Of a stretch of DNA of 64,000 bases, positions 1 through 8,199 are shown one piece after another. Location: the NCBI GenBank assembly GCA_902547925.1, contig CACCQD010000007.1:1-64000 (forward strand). The letters run 5' to 3'. The DNA comes from an uncultured SAR116 cluster alpha proteobacterium (GTDB taxonomy: Bacteria; Pseudomonadota; Alphaproteobacteria; Puniceispirillales; Puniceispirillaceae). Numbering within the stretch: position 1 is the first letter of the stretch; each line of letters starts with the position of its first letter. A program made the translations under genes and the position numbers. The notes under the pieces were generated by a model. The model was given only the letters and a program-made list of their open reading frames with translations, searched no databases and was not told where the DNA came from.

Positions 1-1423
1 CTTTCGCGGCAAGCGCATTGGCCTCATTTTTCAAGACCCGCAAACCTCGCTGAACCCGGTGATGACAATTGGCGAGCAGCTGATTGAGACCATCCAGACC
101 CATCTTCAGCTGGACGCCAATGAGGCCCGCAAACGCGCGGTCGCGTTGTTGGACGATGTCGGCATCATTAATGCTGATGCCCGGTTTAACGATTATCCGC
201 ACCAGTTTTCAGGGGGTATGCGCCAACGGGTCGTGATTGCCCTCGCGCTCTGCGCTGACCCGGATATCCTGATCGCAGATGAGCCGACAACAGCGCTTGA
301 TGTCTCCATCCAGTCGCAGATTCTGGCATTACTGCAGAAGCTGAAGGCAGACCGTAATCTTGCTGTCATCCTTATCACCCACGACATGGCCGTGATCAGC
401 GAGGTTGCCGACAGGGTTGTGGTGTTAAAGGACGGGCGGATTGTCGAGATGGGCGCCCCAGCTGCGGTGCTTGGCACCCCCTCGCAGACCTATACGAAAA
501 GTCTTGTCAGCTCAGTCCCGCCGACTGACCGCCGCATTGACCGTTTCCCGATCATGGGTGCCGAGCAGAACCATGCGGCTGACCACAATCTGAAAATTCT
601 CAACCGCTGGCAGCTGCAGAAAAACACCGGTGCCTCGCTGGTACGCGTTGAGGCTCTCAGCAAGAGTTTTTCCGGTGAGGGATTCATGCGCATTGGCACA
701 AATGAACCCGTCCATGCGGTCAGGAATGTCTCGTTCGAGATCAGGGAGGGTGAATCCTTTGGTCTGGTTGGTGAGAGTGGCAGTGGCAAATCGACCATCG
801 CCAAGATGATCGTCAGATTGATTGAACCAACGTCCGGCGCAATCTTCTTTGAGCAGGACGATATCACAACGCTTGACGGGCCGGCGCTGCTCGCCTTTCG
901 CCGCAAGATACAAATGGTTTTTCAGGATCCCTATTCATCACTGAATGGCCGTATGAAAATCAAAAACATCATCGCCGAGCCAATTCTCCATCACAATGCG
1001 CGGCTGGAACGGGCAGATATCGATCATTATGTCGATGATCTGCTTGCCGCGGTCGATTTGCCAACGTCAAGCAAGGAGCGCTACCCCCATGAATTTTCCG
1101 GCGGGCAGCGACAGCGCATTTCGATTGCTCGTGCCCTGGCAACGCAGCCAAAATTGCTTGTCTGTGATGAACCAACTTCGGCGCTTGATGTGAGCATTCA
1201 GGCACAGATCCTGAATTTGTTAAAGGATCTGCAGGAAAAACTCGGATTGACGATATTGTTTATCAGCCACGATCTGCCGGTTGTCCGGCAAATGTGTGAC
1301 CGCATCGCCGTTCTGAAAGACGGGGCGGTGTGTGAAATTGCCGCCGCCGAACAGCTATTCGCATCGCCAGAGCATAGCTACAGCCAGCATCTTCTCAACT
1401 CGATGCCAAAATTCCAGCCCTAG
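1..1423 (+). CDS. Peptide ABC transporter ATPase with two fused ATP-binding domains, 5' end outside window
   Basis: This is a cytoplasmic ATPase of an oligopeptide/dipeptide-type ABC importer in which both nucleotide-binding domains sit on one chain, as in YejF and GsiA. The frame is already open at base 2 and starts inside the first domain at the Q-loop ([10 protein letters not shown]), so the first Walker A lies upstream of the window. The first signature (SGGMRQR) and Walker B (ILIADEPT) lie near 205-295. The second domain has Walker [10 protein letters not shown] near 770-795, Q-loop [10 protein letters not shown] near 920, signature SGGQRQR near 1100 and Walker [13 protein letters not shown] near 1155-1190. 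A GTG-ATG pair at 59-64 is internal and not the start. The C-terminal oligopeptide extension is short. The cognate permeases and binding protein are presumably upstream. Substrate cannot be told from the sequence. Confidence 0.93.
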   Translation, partial: FRGKRIGLIFQDPQTSLNPVMTIGEQLIETIQTHLQLDANEARKRAVALLDDVGIINADARFNDYPHQFSGGMRQRVVIALALCADPDILIADEPTTALDVSIQSQILALLQKLKADRNLAVILITHDMAVISEVADRVVVLKDGRIVEMGAPAAVLGTPSQTYTKSLVSSVPPTDRRIDRFPIMGAEQNHAADHNLKILNRWQLQKNTGASLVRVEALSKSFSGEGFMRIGTNEPVHAVRNVSFEIREGESFGLVGESGSGKSTIAKMIVRLIEPTSGAIFFEQDDITTLDGPALLAFRRKIQMVFQDPYSSLNGRMKIKNIIAEPILHHNARLERADIDHYVDDLLAAVDLPTSSKERYPHEFSGGQRQRISIARALATQPKLLVCDEPTSALDVSIQAQILNLLKDLQEKLGLTILFISHDLPVVRQMCDRIAVLKDGAVCEIAAAEQLFASPEHSYSQHLLNSMPKFQP

Positions 1424-1430
1424 AAGGAGG

Positions 1431-1871
1431 TTATCCCAGCGTTGGATATAGCAGCAGGATCACCGCTGCCGACCCACCCATCTGGAGCAGATAAAGCCCG
1501 ACAGACAAGCCATGCAGGCGGCTAAAACGCGATTTTGCCGCTTGTGCAGCCGGTGCCGCCACGTCACCAGCCAGCATCAGATCACGCTGGGTGTTGATCT
1601 TGGGTGTCAGGACCAGCCAATTGACCAGAAAGAAAAGAGCTGAGGTCAGGGAAATGAGACGGGCTGGACTCGGAGGGGCCAGAAATGCGGTGAAGGTGGC
1701 CGCTGTCGCGACAACAAAGCCAAAGGCAAAAATCCGTGGAAACACATAACGCAGAAATTTGCTGGCCGACGGCATATCCAGTGCTTTGAGCGCAGAGGGT
1801 GAAATCACCGCCACAAAAAACACCATGAAGCCTAGCATGGCAGCGTGAATCAACAGCGTGGCAACAAACAT
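1431..1871 (-). CDS. DUF4149-type small integral membrane protein
   Basis: A 146-residue, strongly hydrophobic protein with about four predicted membrane segments, near residues 2-24, 45-66, 70-90 and 120-142. The layout and the motif around LVNWLVLTPKIN resemble the DUF4149/TMEM205-like family, whose function is not established. I place the start at the ATG at 1871, which follows a GAGAGGA ribosome-binding site, and not at the GTG directly before it. It is convergent with the peptide-transporter ATPase and only 7 bases separate the two stop codons, so nothing links the two functionally. Family assignment is by general resemblance only. Confidence 0.7.
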   Translation of the reverse strand: MFVATLLIHAAMLGFMVFFVAVISPSALKALDMPSASKFLRYVFPRIFAFGFVVATAATFTAFLAPPSPARLISLTSALFFLVNWLVLTPKINTQRDLMLAGDVAAPAAQAAKSRFSRLHGLSVGLYLLQMGGSAAVILLLYPTLG

Positions 1872-1963
1872 CACTCTATCCTCTCAAAAACAACCTGTCG
1901 TCACCCTGATATGGGTAGACCACCCAGCCAAGAAAAGGGGGACGATTAGGTCAACCCGCACCG

Positions 1964-2051
1964 CCATGACCCCGCCATGACCAGTTTATGATCACGACAA
2001 GAGCGCGCCATGACCAAGACATGACCAAGACCAAGACAAGACTGGGCCAAG
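1964..2051. repeat. Low-complexity CATGACC / CCAAGAC direct repeats
   Basis: The gap between the DUF4149 gene and the next plus-strand gene holds short imperfect tandem copies of two related words, CCATGACC (about five copies) and ATGACCAAGA / CCAAGAC (about four copies). No convincing reading frame covers them. They look like replication-slippage products; a role as a binding-site cluster for the divergent promoter region is possible but has no other support. Confidence 0.6.
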
Positions 2052-2144
2052 AGGGCATCAAGAGAGCGGTGAAAGTCGCCAACACCCTTGACCAGTGCCA
2101 ATTTTCTGGCAAGGTTTGGGAAAGCAAAATGAGACTGTTCATCC

Positions 2145-2630
2145 ATGCGTAAGTTTTTTCTGATTGCCCTGATACTGGGGTGTGGAACGCCAGCCTTCGC
2201 CGCCGCACCTGACGGCAAGGGGCTGTTCTGCACTGATCAGACGATTGCCGATGAAACGGCTGACATTGACCTCGTCATTGGCGCCAAATTCATCGCGTTC
2301 TGGTTTGATCAGGGCCGTGCCTCGACAACAAAATGGCAGCGGCGCAATGACGAGATTATCCTCCGCTCATCGCCAACCGGCAGCAATTATGTGACCAGCA
2401 GCGATGAAATTGGATGGATTTCCACCACCCATACAAAAGATGGAACCCGCGAGGAAACCTATAATATTGATCGCAAGACCCTTGTGGCAAAGGGAATAAA
2501 CCCCAGACGCACACAGGAATTTGCCTGTGAAATCATGCCTGAGAAAAAACAATACAAACAGAAATTAGCCACAACGCGTGAGGCTCTGCAGGATCGATAT
2601 GATGAGAGGCTAAAGGCCAACCAGTTCTAA
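2145..2630 (+). CDS. Hypothetical small secreted protein
   Basis: A 161-residue protein that I do not recognise. It begins with a clear Sec signal peptide (basic MRK, hydrophobic core to about residue 18, cleavage likely after AFA). The mature part is about 140 residues with two cysteines, one near its start (LFCTDQ) and one near its end (FACEIM), which would suit a single disulfide closing a compact periplasmic domain. The alternation of charged and beta-type residues in the middle suggests a beta-rich fold. It stands alone on its strand with its own upstream gap, so context gives no function. Confidence 0.7.
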   Translation: MRKFFLIALILGCGTPAFAAAPDGKGLFCTDQTIADETADIDLVIGAKFIAFWFDQGRASTTKWQRRNDEIILRSSPTGSNYVTSSDEIGWISTTHTKDGTREETYNIDRKTLVAKGINPRRTQEFACEIMPEKKQYKQKLATTREALQDRYDERLKANQF

Positions 2631-2710
2631 CAGCAAGTTTTATCAAAAGCCCAGCTGGTGACTATGTCCCAGCCCAGCTCGAAGAAAACAGACTAAAACA
2701 AGGGGAAGAG

Positions 2711-3511
2711 ATGGGCAATCTGGACATCGACAATATCGTAGCAAACTATGAGACGAATGGATATGTCACGCCGGTCCGGCTGCTCTCAAAGGCGGATGCG
2801 GCGCATCATCGGGGTCTGTTGGAGGCGGCGGAAACATCGTTCGGCAACATGCATTATCGCAGCAAGCTGCACACCATTCACACCTCACCATTGACGCTGG
2901 CCACCCTGCCATCGGTGCTGGATATCGTTGAGCGGATGATCGGACCGAATATTCTGCTCTATAACGTCACCTACATCATCAAGGAGCCAAAGACCCAAAC
3001 GCATGTCAGCTGGCATCAAGATCTGACCTATTGGGGGCTGAGCCATGATGATCAGGTATCCATGTGGCTGGCGCTGTCACCGGCGACATTGGAAAGCGGT
3101 TGTATGCGAATGATTCCTGGTTCGCATCTGGGGGGACGAATGGAGCATGCCGCAACAGAGGACAGCAACAATGTCCTGTTGCAGGGCCAGACGGTTTCAG
3201 GGGTCAACGAAGATGAGGCTCACGCTTGCCCGCTGGCACCTGGCGAGGCGACCTTTCATCATGGCTGGACGTTGCACGCCTCAATGGCAAACCAGAGTGA
3301 TGAACGGCGGATTGGGCTGAATGTGCAATATCTGGCAACGCATGTCCGGCAGACAAAACATGATCTGGACACGGCCATGCTGGTCAGGGGACAGGATGAT
3401 TATCGTCACTTCGACTATGACAGGCCGGCCACATCCGACCTTGACCCGGCGGCGATTGCGCATCAGGCGCTGCTTGAGAACCGCTATGTCAGCATCGCCG
3501 GCAAGCAGTAA
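2711..3511 (+). CDS. Phytanoyl-CoA dioxygenase (PhyH) family Fe(II)/2-oxoglutarate oxygenase
   Basis: A 266-residue soluble enzyme of the PhyH family, which hydroxylates unactivated carbons using Fe(II), O2 and 2-oxoglutarate. The iron ligands are visible: the HxD pair in SWHQDLTYWG (about residues 98-105) and the distal histidine in HHGWTLHAS (about residue 180-190), followed by the 2-oxoglutarate-binding arginine region DERRIGLN. The strand between them (GCMRMIPGSH) is typical for the family. The start is supported by a good ribosome-binding site (GGGGAAGAG) just upstream. Substrates in this family range from phytanoyl-CoA to ectoine, phosphonates and small amines, so none can be named. It is a single-gene unit. 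Confidence 0.88.
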   Translation: MGNLDIDNIVANYETNGYVTPVRLLSKADAAHHRGLLEAAETSFGNMHYRSKLHTIHTSPLTLATLPSVLDIVERMIGPNILLYNVTYIIKEPKTQTHVSWHQDLTYWGLSHDDQVSMWLALSPATLESGCMRMIPGSHLGGRMEHAATEDSNNVLLQGQTVSGVNEDEAHACPLAPGEATFHHGWTLHASMANQSDERRIGLNVQYLATHVRQTKHDLDTAMLVRGQDDYRHFDYDRPATSDLDPAAIAHQALLENRYVSIAGKQ

Positions 3512-3628
3512 ACGCGTGTGCCGCCATTTTTTCAGACGGCAGAGCGACATCTCCGGGTGAGCCTGAACGGCCAATCGGACTGGAGTGAACTGGTTGGGCT
3601 AAGCTGGTTGGGCTGGACTGGCTGGCGC

Positions 3629-4087
3629 TCAAATCCCTAGATGCAGCTTCGGCTTCCAAAAGGGGCGGAACAGCTCAATCTTCGGGCAGCGGTTCATCAC
3701 CACCTTGAGGCCGGCCTCCTCGGCGAGACGCGCAGCGTCATGATTGATCACACCGATCTGCCCCCACAGCACCTTGGCACCGATGGCGATCGCCTCTTCA
3801 GCAATGCCATATAGATCCTTGGGCTTTCTGAACACCTCAACCATATCAACCGGACGGTCGATCGCGGCAAGGCTTGGATAGACCTTGAGACCACGGATTT
3901 CCTCAAGCCCCGGGCGCGGATTGATAGGAATCATATCATAGCCGGTTTCATGCAAAACACGCAGCACACCATAGCTGAACTTCGTCTTGTCCGGGCTAGC
4001 ACCGACCATGGCAATCGTCTTGACCGATGTCAGAATGCCTTGAAGATATTCATTGCTATAGGGCTCTTCATGGTTCATGAGGGTCAT
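3629..4087 (-). CDS. CoA-binding (YccU-like) Rossmann protein
   Basis: A 152-residue protein of the CoA_binding_2 family. The N-terminal Rossmann signature IAMVGASPDKTKFSYG (about residues 24-40) and the C-terminal VVMNRCPKIE motif are characteristic. Members bind CoA or act in CoA disulfide/acyl-CoA handling; the exact reaction of single-domain members is not established. It is the last gene of a four-gene minus-strand operon: its ATG overlaps the stop of the ferredoxin gene (ATGA). Co-translation with a ferredoxin and an SBP56 protein suggests a joint role, possibly in thiol or thioester metabolism, but this is inference. Confidence 0.85.
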   Translation of the reverse strand: MTLMNHEEPYSNEYLQGILTSVKTIAMVGASPDKTKFSYGVLRVLHETGYDMIPINPRPGLEEIRGLKVYPSLAAIDRPVDMVEVFRKPKDLYGIAEEAIAIGAKVLWGQIGVINHDAARLAEEAGLKVVMNRCPKIELFRPFWKPKLHLGI

Positions 4088-4449
4088 TTTTCAGTATCCA
4101 ATGGTGTTGCGATATCAGCCTTGAGCTCATGCGGGGCGAGCGGATCACGGAACGGATTGCGATAGAGCCTATCATGGCTGTCGACGCCAATCTCCAATGT
4201 GCAATCTGATTTGGCCCGCGCCACGCACAAAATTACATAGCCGTCATTGATCTGCCTGTTGTTGAGAGCGACCTGCGCGCGCTGGTCTATGTCGCCGTCG
4301 ATGAGCTTTGCCGCACAGGTGATGCAGCCGCCATATTGGCAGCCATAGGGAAGATCAACGCCCTGCGCCCGCAACTCATCAAGCAGCGGCTTGCGCCCCT
4401 TCACTTCATATTCCGCATTGTCGCGATTGGCGAGAGTGATTGTCATCAT
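4084..4449 (-). CDS. [2Fe-2S] plant-type ferredoxin
   Basis: A 121-residue electron carrier with the plant-type cluster motif: Cys37, Cys42, Cys45 (CQYGGCITC) and a fourth cysteine at residue 75 (ILCVARAKSD). Single-domain ferredoxins of this type pass electrons to oxygenases or reductases in the cytoplasm. A C-terminal extension of about 40 residues follows the cluster domain (YRNPFRDPLAPHELK), which is not part of the standard fold. The start ATG overlaps the stop of the SBP56 gene and its own stop overlaps the start of the CoA-binding gene, so the three are translationally coupled. A reductase partner is not encoded nearby. Confidence 0.9.
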   Translation of the reverse strand: MMTITLANRDNAEYEVKGRKPLLDELRAQGVDLPYGCQYGGCITCAAKLIDGDIDQRAQVALNNRQINDGYVILCVARAKSDCTLEIGVDSHDRLYRNPFRDPLAPHELKADIATPLDTEK

Positions 4450-5795
4450 AGCCAGATATCACTTGTGCAATCGCCACCGGGGTAGCGCGCTTCATGGCAG
4501 CGGCTCGGGCCATTTGGCTCCTTGCCAAAATCAACAATGAAGTTCTTGTTGATCTCCATGCCGCCATTGGCCGGATCACAATCAATCATCACCATAACCC
4601 CGCCCTGTTCGCGGATTTCGGGGTAGAACTGATTGTCCCATGTGCTGAAAAGCGATGTTGTCACATAGAGCCGCGTGCCATCCAGGCTGAGCTGGAACAT
4701 CTGCGGCCCACCCGCCATTTTGACGCCATTGACCTCTGGTGCCTTGCCCAGCAGTCCACCCATCCAGACCTGACCGGTCAATTTCGGGTTATGCGGGTCG
4801 GAGATATCATATTGCCGCATATCGCCATGCAGCCAGTTATTCAGATAGAGATATTTGTCATCCATCGAGACGAGGATGGCTGACATCACGCCAGGGACCG
4901 GAATGGGCCATTCGGGATGTGGCTCATTCTCGACATCAATGATTTTTTCCCACTGCCATTTGCCGTCATCATTCTTCCACCAGTGAATGACGTTGGAGCT
5001 CAGCGCCGCCCCGCAAAAGCCGTGCGTGCTGTCCGGGTTGTGATGGAATTTGACTTCCAATGGCACAAGACCATCTTCACCAAGATAGAATGTCTCGACA
5101 GGTTCCCGCTTTTCAAAATCCCAGAAATGCAGCTCGCGCCCATATTTGAGGTGACCTACCTCCTCCAGATCGAAGCCGGGCATGAAGGTGTTGGGCGCTG
5201 CCCATTCGGATGAAACCATCACATTATGGCGTGGCTGATACCAGAAATCATAACCAAATTTGATATCGCCCATCGAGTTTTCCCACCGCCCAACAATCTC
5301 AAAATCCTTGTTCAGATGCAGATAGCCGCCCGGTGCCTCACCCTTGGCGTTGCCCAAAAATGAAATGATGATCTCTGATCCCAGACAATGCACCGTATGC
5401 GGGCCGGAAAGATCAGCCTTGGCCTTGATCTCAGTACCATCAATCACTTTGTGAAGGCGCGGCGCCCGCGGGTCGGTGGCGGTATCAACAACATGAATGT
5501 TGTTTGACCGCACCCCGGGAAGCAACAGATAGCGGCGTGCCATGCTCTCATCATCAAAACAGGAGGAACAGGCGTTCCAGCCCATATGGTGAAGCTCATC
5601 CCCAATCCCCGGCATATCCAACCGGTGAATGACCTCGGAATATGTCGGGCTATCCGGGTCGACATCAACCGTCGCCAGATAATCCGGCTTCTGAATGCCG
5701 GTGCCAGTATAGATCGCAATGGTGTAAAGCAATGTCTCACAAGGAGCCTTGATTGCTTCTGCGGGACTTGCGTAACCCGGACCACAACATTCCAT
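4446..5795 (-). CDS. mtoX: Selenium-binding protein 56 family, probable methanethiol oxidase
   Basis: A 449-residue protein of the SBP56/SELENBP1 family. Family hallmarks are the N-terminal CCGPGYASP, the motif DELHHMGWNACSSC (about residues 80-95), a histidine-bearing metal-site region (VKFHHNPDSTHGFCG, near residue 250) and the C-terminal SRCHEARYPGGDC. Bacterial and human members characterised so far oxidise methanethiol to formaldehyde, hydrogen sulfide and hydrogen peroxide with copper. I use the ATG at 5795, behind GAGGGAGAATTAGG; a GTG lies just before it. No signal peptide is visible, unlike the periplasmic Hyphomicrobium enzyme. The usual neighbours (SCO1/SenC and MauG genes) are absent; here it sits between a CitE-like lyase and a ferredoxin. 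The symbol rests on family membership only. Confidence 0.82.
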   Translation of the reverse strand: MECCGPGYASPAEAIKAPCETLLYTIAIYTGTGIQKPDYLATVDVDPDSPTYSEVIHRLDMPGIGDELHHMGWNACSSCFDDESMARRYLLLPGVRSNNIHVVDTATDPRAPRLHKVIDGTEIKAKADLSGPHTVHCLGSEIIISFLGNAKGEAPGGYLHLNKDFEIVGRWENSMGDIKFGYDFWYQPRHNVMVSSEWAAPNTFMPGFDLEEVGHLKYGRELHFWDFEKREPVETFYLGEDGLVPLEVKFHHNPDSTHGFCGAALSSNVIHWWKNDDGKWQWEKIIDVENEPHPEWPIPVPGVMSAILVSMDDKYLYLNNWLHGDMRQYDISDPHNPKLTGQVWMGGLLGKAPEVNGVKMAGGPQMFQLSLDGTRLYVTTSLFSTWDNQFYPEIREQGGVMVMIDCDPANGGMEINKNFIVDFGKEPNGPSRCHEARYPGGDCTSDIWL

Positions 5796-5823
5796 CACCT
5801 AATTCTCCCTCTTTGAAATTCTT

Positions 5824-6687
5824 CTATAGGCCCATTCTGTCAGCGATCGCCCTGATCCGATACATTTCACGCAATACAGGTTTTTCGATGAGCTTGCCAT
5901 CAATCACCACAAGGCCCGTATCCGCAGCCTCAAATTCCGAGATGATTCGCCGTGCCCGGGCAATCTGGTCTGCCGATGGGGTGAATACCTCATTCAGTGC
6001 GGCGATCTGTTTCGGGTGAATGGACCCTTTACCGGAAAAGCCGAGCGCGCGCGCCTGTTCGGCGGCAACGCGCATCCCGTCCGGATCCTCAAGATCAAGA
6101 TAGGGCACATCAATCACATCAAGACCGGCCGCCGCCGCCGCATGCACCACACGAGACCGCGCATAAAGCAACGGCTCCCACGTAAGCTGGCACCGCAATT
6201 CGGCGGCCATATCAACCCCGCCAAAAAATATCGCATCAATGCGGGAGCTGCACCCGGCAATGTCATAGGCGGCTTCAAGCCCCTCATTTGTTTCAATGAT
6301 TACATGAAGGCGGGTATCATGACCGGCCTCGGACAGCAGCTGATCAAGTGTGATTACCTCATCCGGTGTGCGGACTTTCGGCATCATCAGCGCCGGTGGC
6401 GGCGTATCACTCGCCAAAATGGCATTCACATCCTGAATGCCAAACCGTTCGCGCATTGAATTGATCCGGACAATCCGCTCAACCCCGTCATCAGCCTGCG
6501 GCTCGGCAAACAGTGCCAGCGCCTTGTCCCGGGCCTCGGCCTTGTCCTTGGGCGCAATGCCATCCTCCAGCTCAACGCAGACAATGTCGGCACCGCTGGC
6601 CAGCGCCTTTGGGAACATGTCCGGGCGCAGACCGGGCGTGAAAATGAAACTGCGGCGGGGACGAATATTTGTGGATGTGGAACTCAT
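5824..6687 (-). CDS. HpcH/HpaI aldolase family, citrate lyase beta-like protein
   Basis: A 287-residue CitE-like enzyme with a TIM-barrel fold that cleaves or forms C-C bonds in acyl-CoA or acyl-carrier substrates (malyl-CoA, citramalyl-CoA, citryl-ACP). Visible motifs are RSFIFTPGLRPDMF at the N terminus, the metal and substrate loop VELEDGIAPKDK (about residues 35-46), EAAYDIAG, and the C-terminal GKGSIHPKQI. I use the ATG at 6687; an in-frame extension to 6777 is possible but lacks family resemblance. It heads the operon with the SBP56, ferredoxin and CoA-binding genes, 28 bases before SBP56. No CitD or CitF genes are present, so a stand-alone (methyl)malyl-CoA or related lyase is more likely than citrate lyase. 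Confidence 0.85.
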   Translation of the reverse strand: MSSTSTNIRPRRSFIFTPGLRPDMFPKALASGADIVCVELEDGIAPKDKAEARDKALALFAEPQADDGVERIVRINSMRERFGIQDVNAILASDTPPPALMMPKVRTPDEVITLDQLLSEAGHDTRLHVIIETNEGLEAAYDIAGCSSRIDAIFFGGVDMAAELRCQLTWEPLLYARSRVVHAAAAAGLDVIDVPYLDLEDPDGMRVAAEQARALGFSGKGSIHPKQIAALNEVFTPSADQIARARRIISEFEAADTGLVVIDGKLIEKPVLREMYRIRAIADRMGL

Positions 6688-7049
6688 GTCTCGGTCTTTC
6701 GAAATCTCATATGTTTTACCCCGAAAGGGTATATGACGCCGTCGCAAATAGTGCCCATTACTTCTCACAGGACGCAACCGTCATCTTCACCTATCGCGAA
6801 ATCTTACTCTTAGTCAAATTAAAGTACAATCGGTCAGAAAATGTTGTCTTTCCTTATTAACATCATCCATCTTTTTATTTTGTGTTGCATGTGGGACGAT
6901 GGCATGCCGGAGGATGGGGATTTGTTAATCCCAACAATCAGCAGACATAGTCCCTGCTCCCGGGAAATGCGGACGCTTTTGCCAACAACATGAGTCGCCA
7001 ACCAGAAAAAATGCCAAAACCAAAAAGACCAAGAGCTTCGGAGTAAATA
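6688..7049. other. Divergent intergenic region, no gene
   Basis: A 362-base gap between the CitE-like operon and coxG, which point away from each other, so it should hold two promoters. The centre is AT-rich (around 6780-6890). One small perfect hairpin is present, GGGATT-TGTT-AATCCC at 6917-6932. I see no confident promoter boxes, RNA gene or reading frame with codon bias. Confidence 0.4.
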
Positions 7050-7505
7050 ATGGAACTCGCAGATGAAATAGTGATCCCCGCCACACGAGACATGGTCTAT
7101 AAGAGCCTCAATGATATCGAAATTCTGAAGAAATGTATCCCGGGCTGTCAGGAGCTTGTGGCGACAAGCGACACCGAGCTAGCCGCCCTCGTCGTTTTGA
7201 AAATCGGGCCCATCAAGGCCAAATTCAACGGCACGGTCACACTTGACCAGACACGCGCTCCCCAGTTTTTCAGCCTCAGCGGCCAGGGTGATGGCGGCGT
7301 CGCAGGCTTTGCAAAGGGCGGAGCCGATGTCGAACTGGTCGCGGACGATGCCAGCACAATCCTCAAATACACCGCCAAGGCCGAAACTGGCGGCAAGATT
7401 GCCCAGCTTGGCAACCGGCTGATCACCAGCACCGCCAAGAAGCTGTCAAAACAATTCTTTGGAAATTTTGAGACAGAAATGACTGGGGATGAGACTGGCG
7501 ACTGA
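7050..7505 (+). CDS. coxG: CoxG family SRPBCC protein, carbon monoxide dehydrogenase accessory subunit
   Basis: A 151-residue protein with the START/SRPBCC fold typical of CoxG: N-terminal MELADEIVIPATRDMVYKSLND, the family stretch LKKCIPGCQEL (about residues 25-36), VVLKIGPIKAKFNG, and a C-terminal helix. CoxG helps attach or mature aerobic CO dehydrogenase and related molybdenum hydroxylases at the inner membrane. This copy is short and lacks the hydrophobic C-terminal tail seen in membrane-anchoring versions, so it would be soluble. The start follows a GGAG site 8 bases upstream. It is transcribed alone, convergent with the mocA-like gene, and lies 3 kb from coxS and coxM. Confidence 0.85.
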   Translation: MELADEIVIPATRDMVYKSLNDIEILKKCIPGCQELVATSDTELAALVVLKIGPIKAKFNGTVTLDQTRAPQFFSLSGQGDGGVAGFAKGGADVELVADDASTILKYTAKAETGGKIAQLGNRLITSTAKKLSKQFFGNFETEMTGDETGD

Positions 7506-7530
7506 TCTGTTTGCGCACAGGCCTGTGGCA

Positions 7531-8199
7531 TCAGCTCAATTTTCGGCACTTTTCATTTATCGCCATTCTTTGGAAACGCCTTTTTTGGGACGCCAGAGCC
7601 TCCGGTGTATCTATATCGAGGTGAATGCTGTCATCAGGCCAACTAAGGCTGTTTAACGCATTCCTGTTTTCCGCAAAAATAATGCGCCCGCCAGCATCAC
7701 CGGTTAGCGCCACCAATTCATCAAAAAAGCCACGTCCCCAAATCACCGGATTGCCAAGCCTGGCATCAAAGACAGGCAGCGTGATCCGATCCGCTGCATC
7801 AGGCAGGCTGCTATGCTCCCGCAGCAGAGCCGCAATCAGCTCTGGCCTTACCAGCGGCATATCACCCAGCGCGATCAGCACCGCCGCTTGCGAGCCTTTT
7901 TGATGATGACGCACCCCGCAGACCACCGAGGATGCCTGACCTGACTGATAATAATCATTGTAAATACAGGTGACATGCAAATCATCAAGAGCAGCTGCAA
8001 CAAGGCGATGCTCATGGCCGGTGACAATCACCAGATCATTCAGCCCACCATCAAGGAGTGCCTTCGCTGTTCGCCGAATGATCGGCACACCATCAATCTC
8101 TGCCAACAATTTATTCTGCGCGCCCATGCGCTGTGATTGTCCGGCCGCCAGTATCACCCCGCCAATGGTTGCATTCGATATCTGCCACCGCTCTACCAT
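7531..8199 (-). CDS. mocA: MocA-like molybdenum cofactor cytidylyltransferase (NTP transferase)
   Basis: A 222-residue MobA-like nucleotidyltransferase. The N-terminal nucleotide-binding loop VILAAGQSQRMGAQNKLL (about residues 15-32), IVTGHEH, the metal-binding ALGDMPLV (about residues 107-114) and the acceptor region LPVFDARLGNPVIWGRGFF match MocA, which links CMP to molybdopterin to make the cytosine dinucleotide used by CO dehydrogenase and other xanthine-oxidase-family enzymes. The start overlaps the end of the upstream molybdopterin-binding gene by 7 bases, so the two are coupled. It is the last gene of the xdhC - molybdopterin-binding - mocA operon. Confidence 0.85.
   Translation of the reverse strand: MVERWQISNATIGGVILAAGQSQRMGAQNKLLAEIDGVPIIRRTAKALLDGGLNDLVIVTGHEHRLVAAALDDLHVTCIYNDYYQSGQASSVVCGVRHHQKGSQAAVLIALGDMPLVRPELIAALLREHSSLPDAADRITLPVFDARLGNPVIWGRGFFDELVALTGDAGGRIIFAENRNALNSLSWPDDSIHLDIDTPEALASQKRRFQRMAINEKCRKLS

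Noticed and set aside
1424-1430. AAGGAGG directly after the first stop codon as a ribosome-binding site
   Set aside because: No plus-strand gene starts behind it; the next feature is the end of a minus-strand gene.
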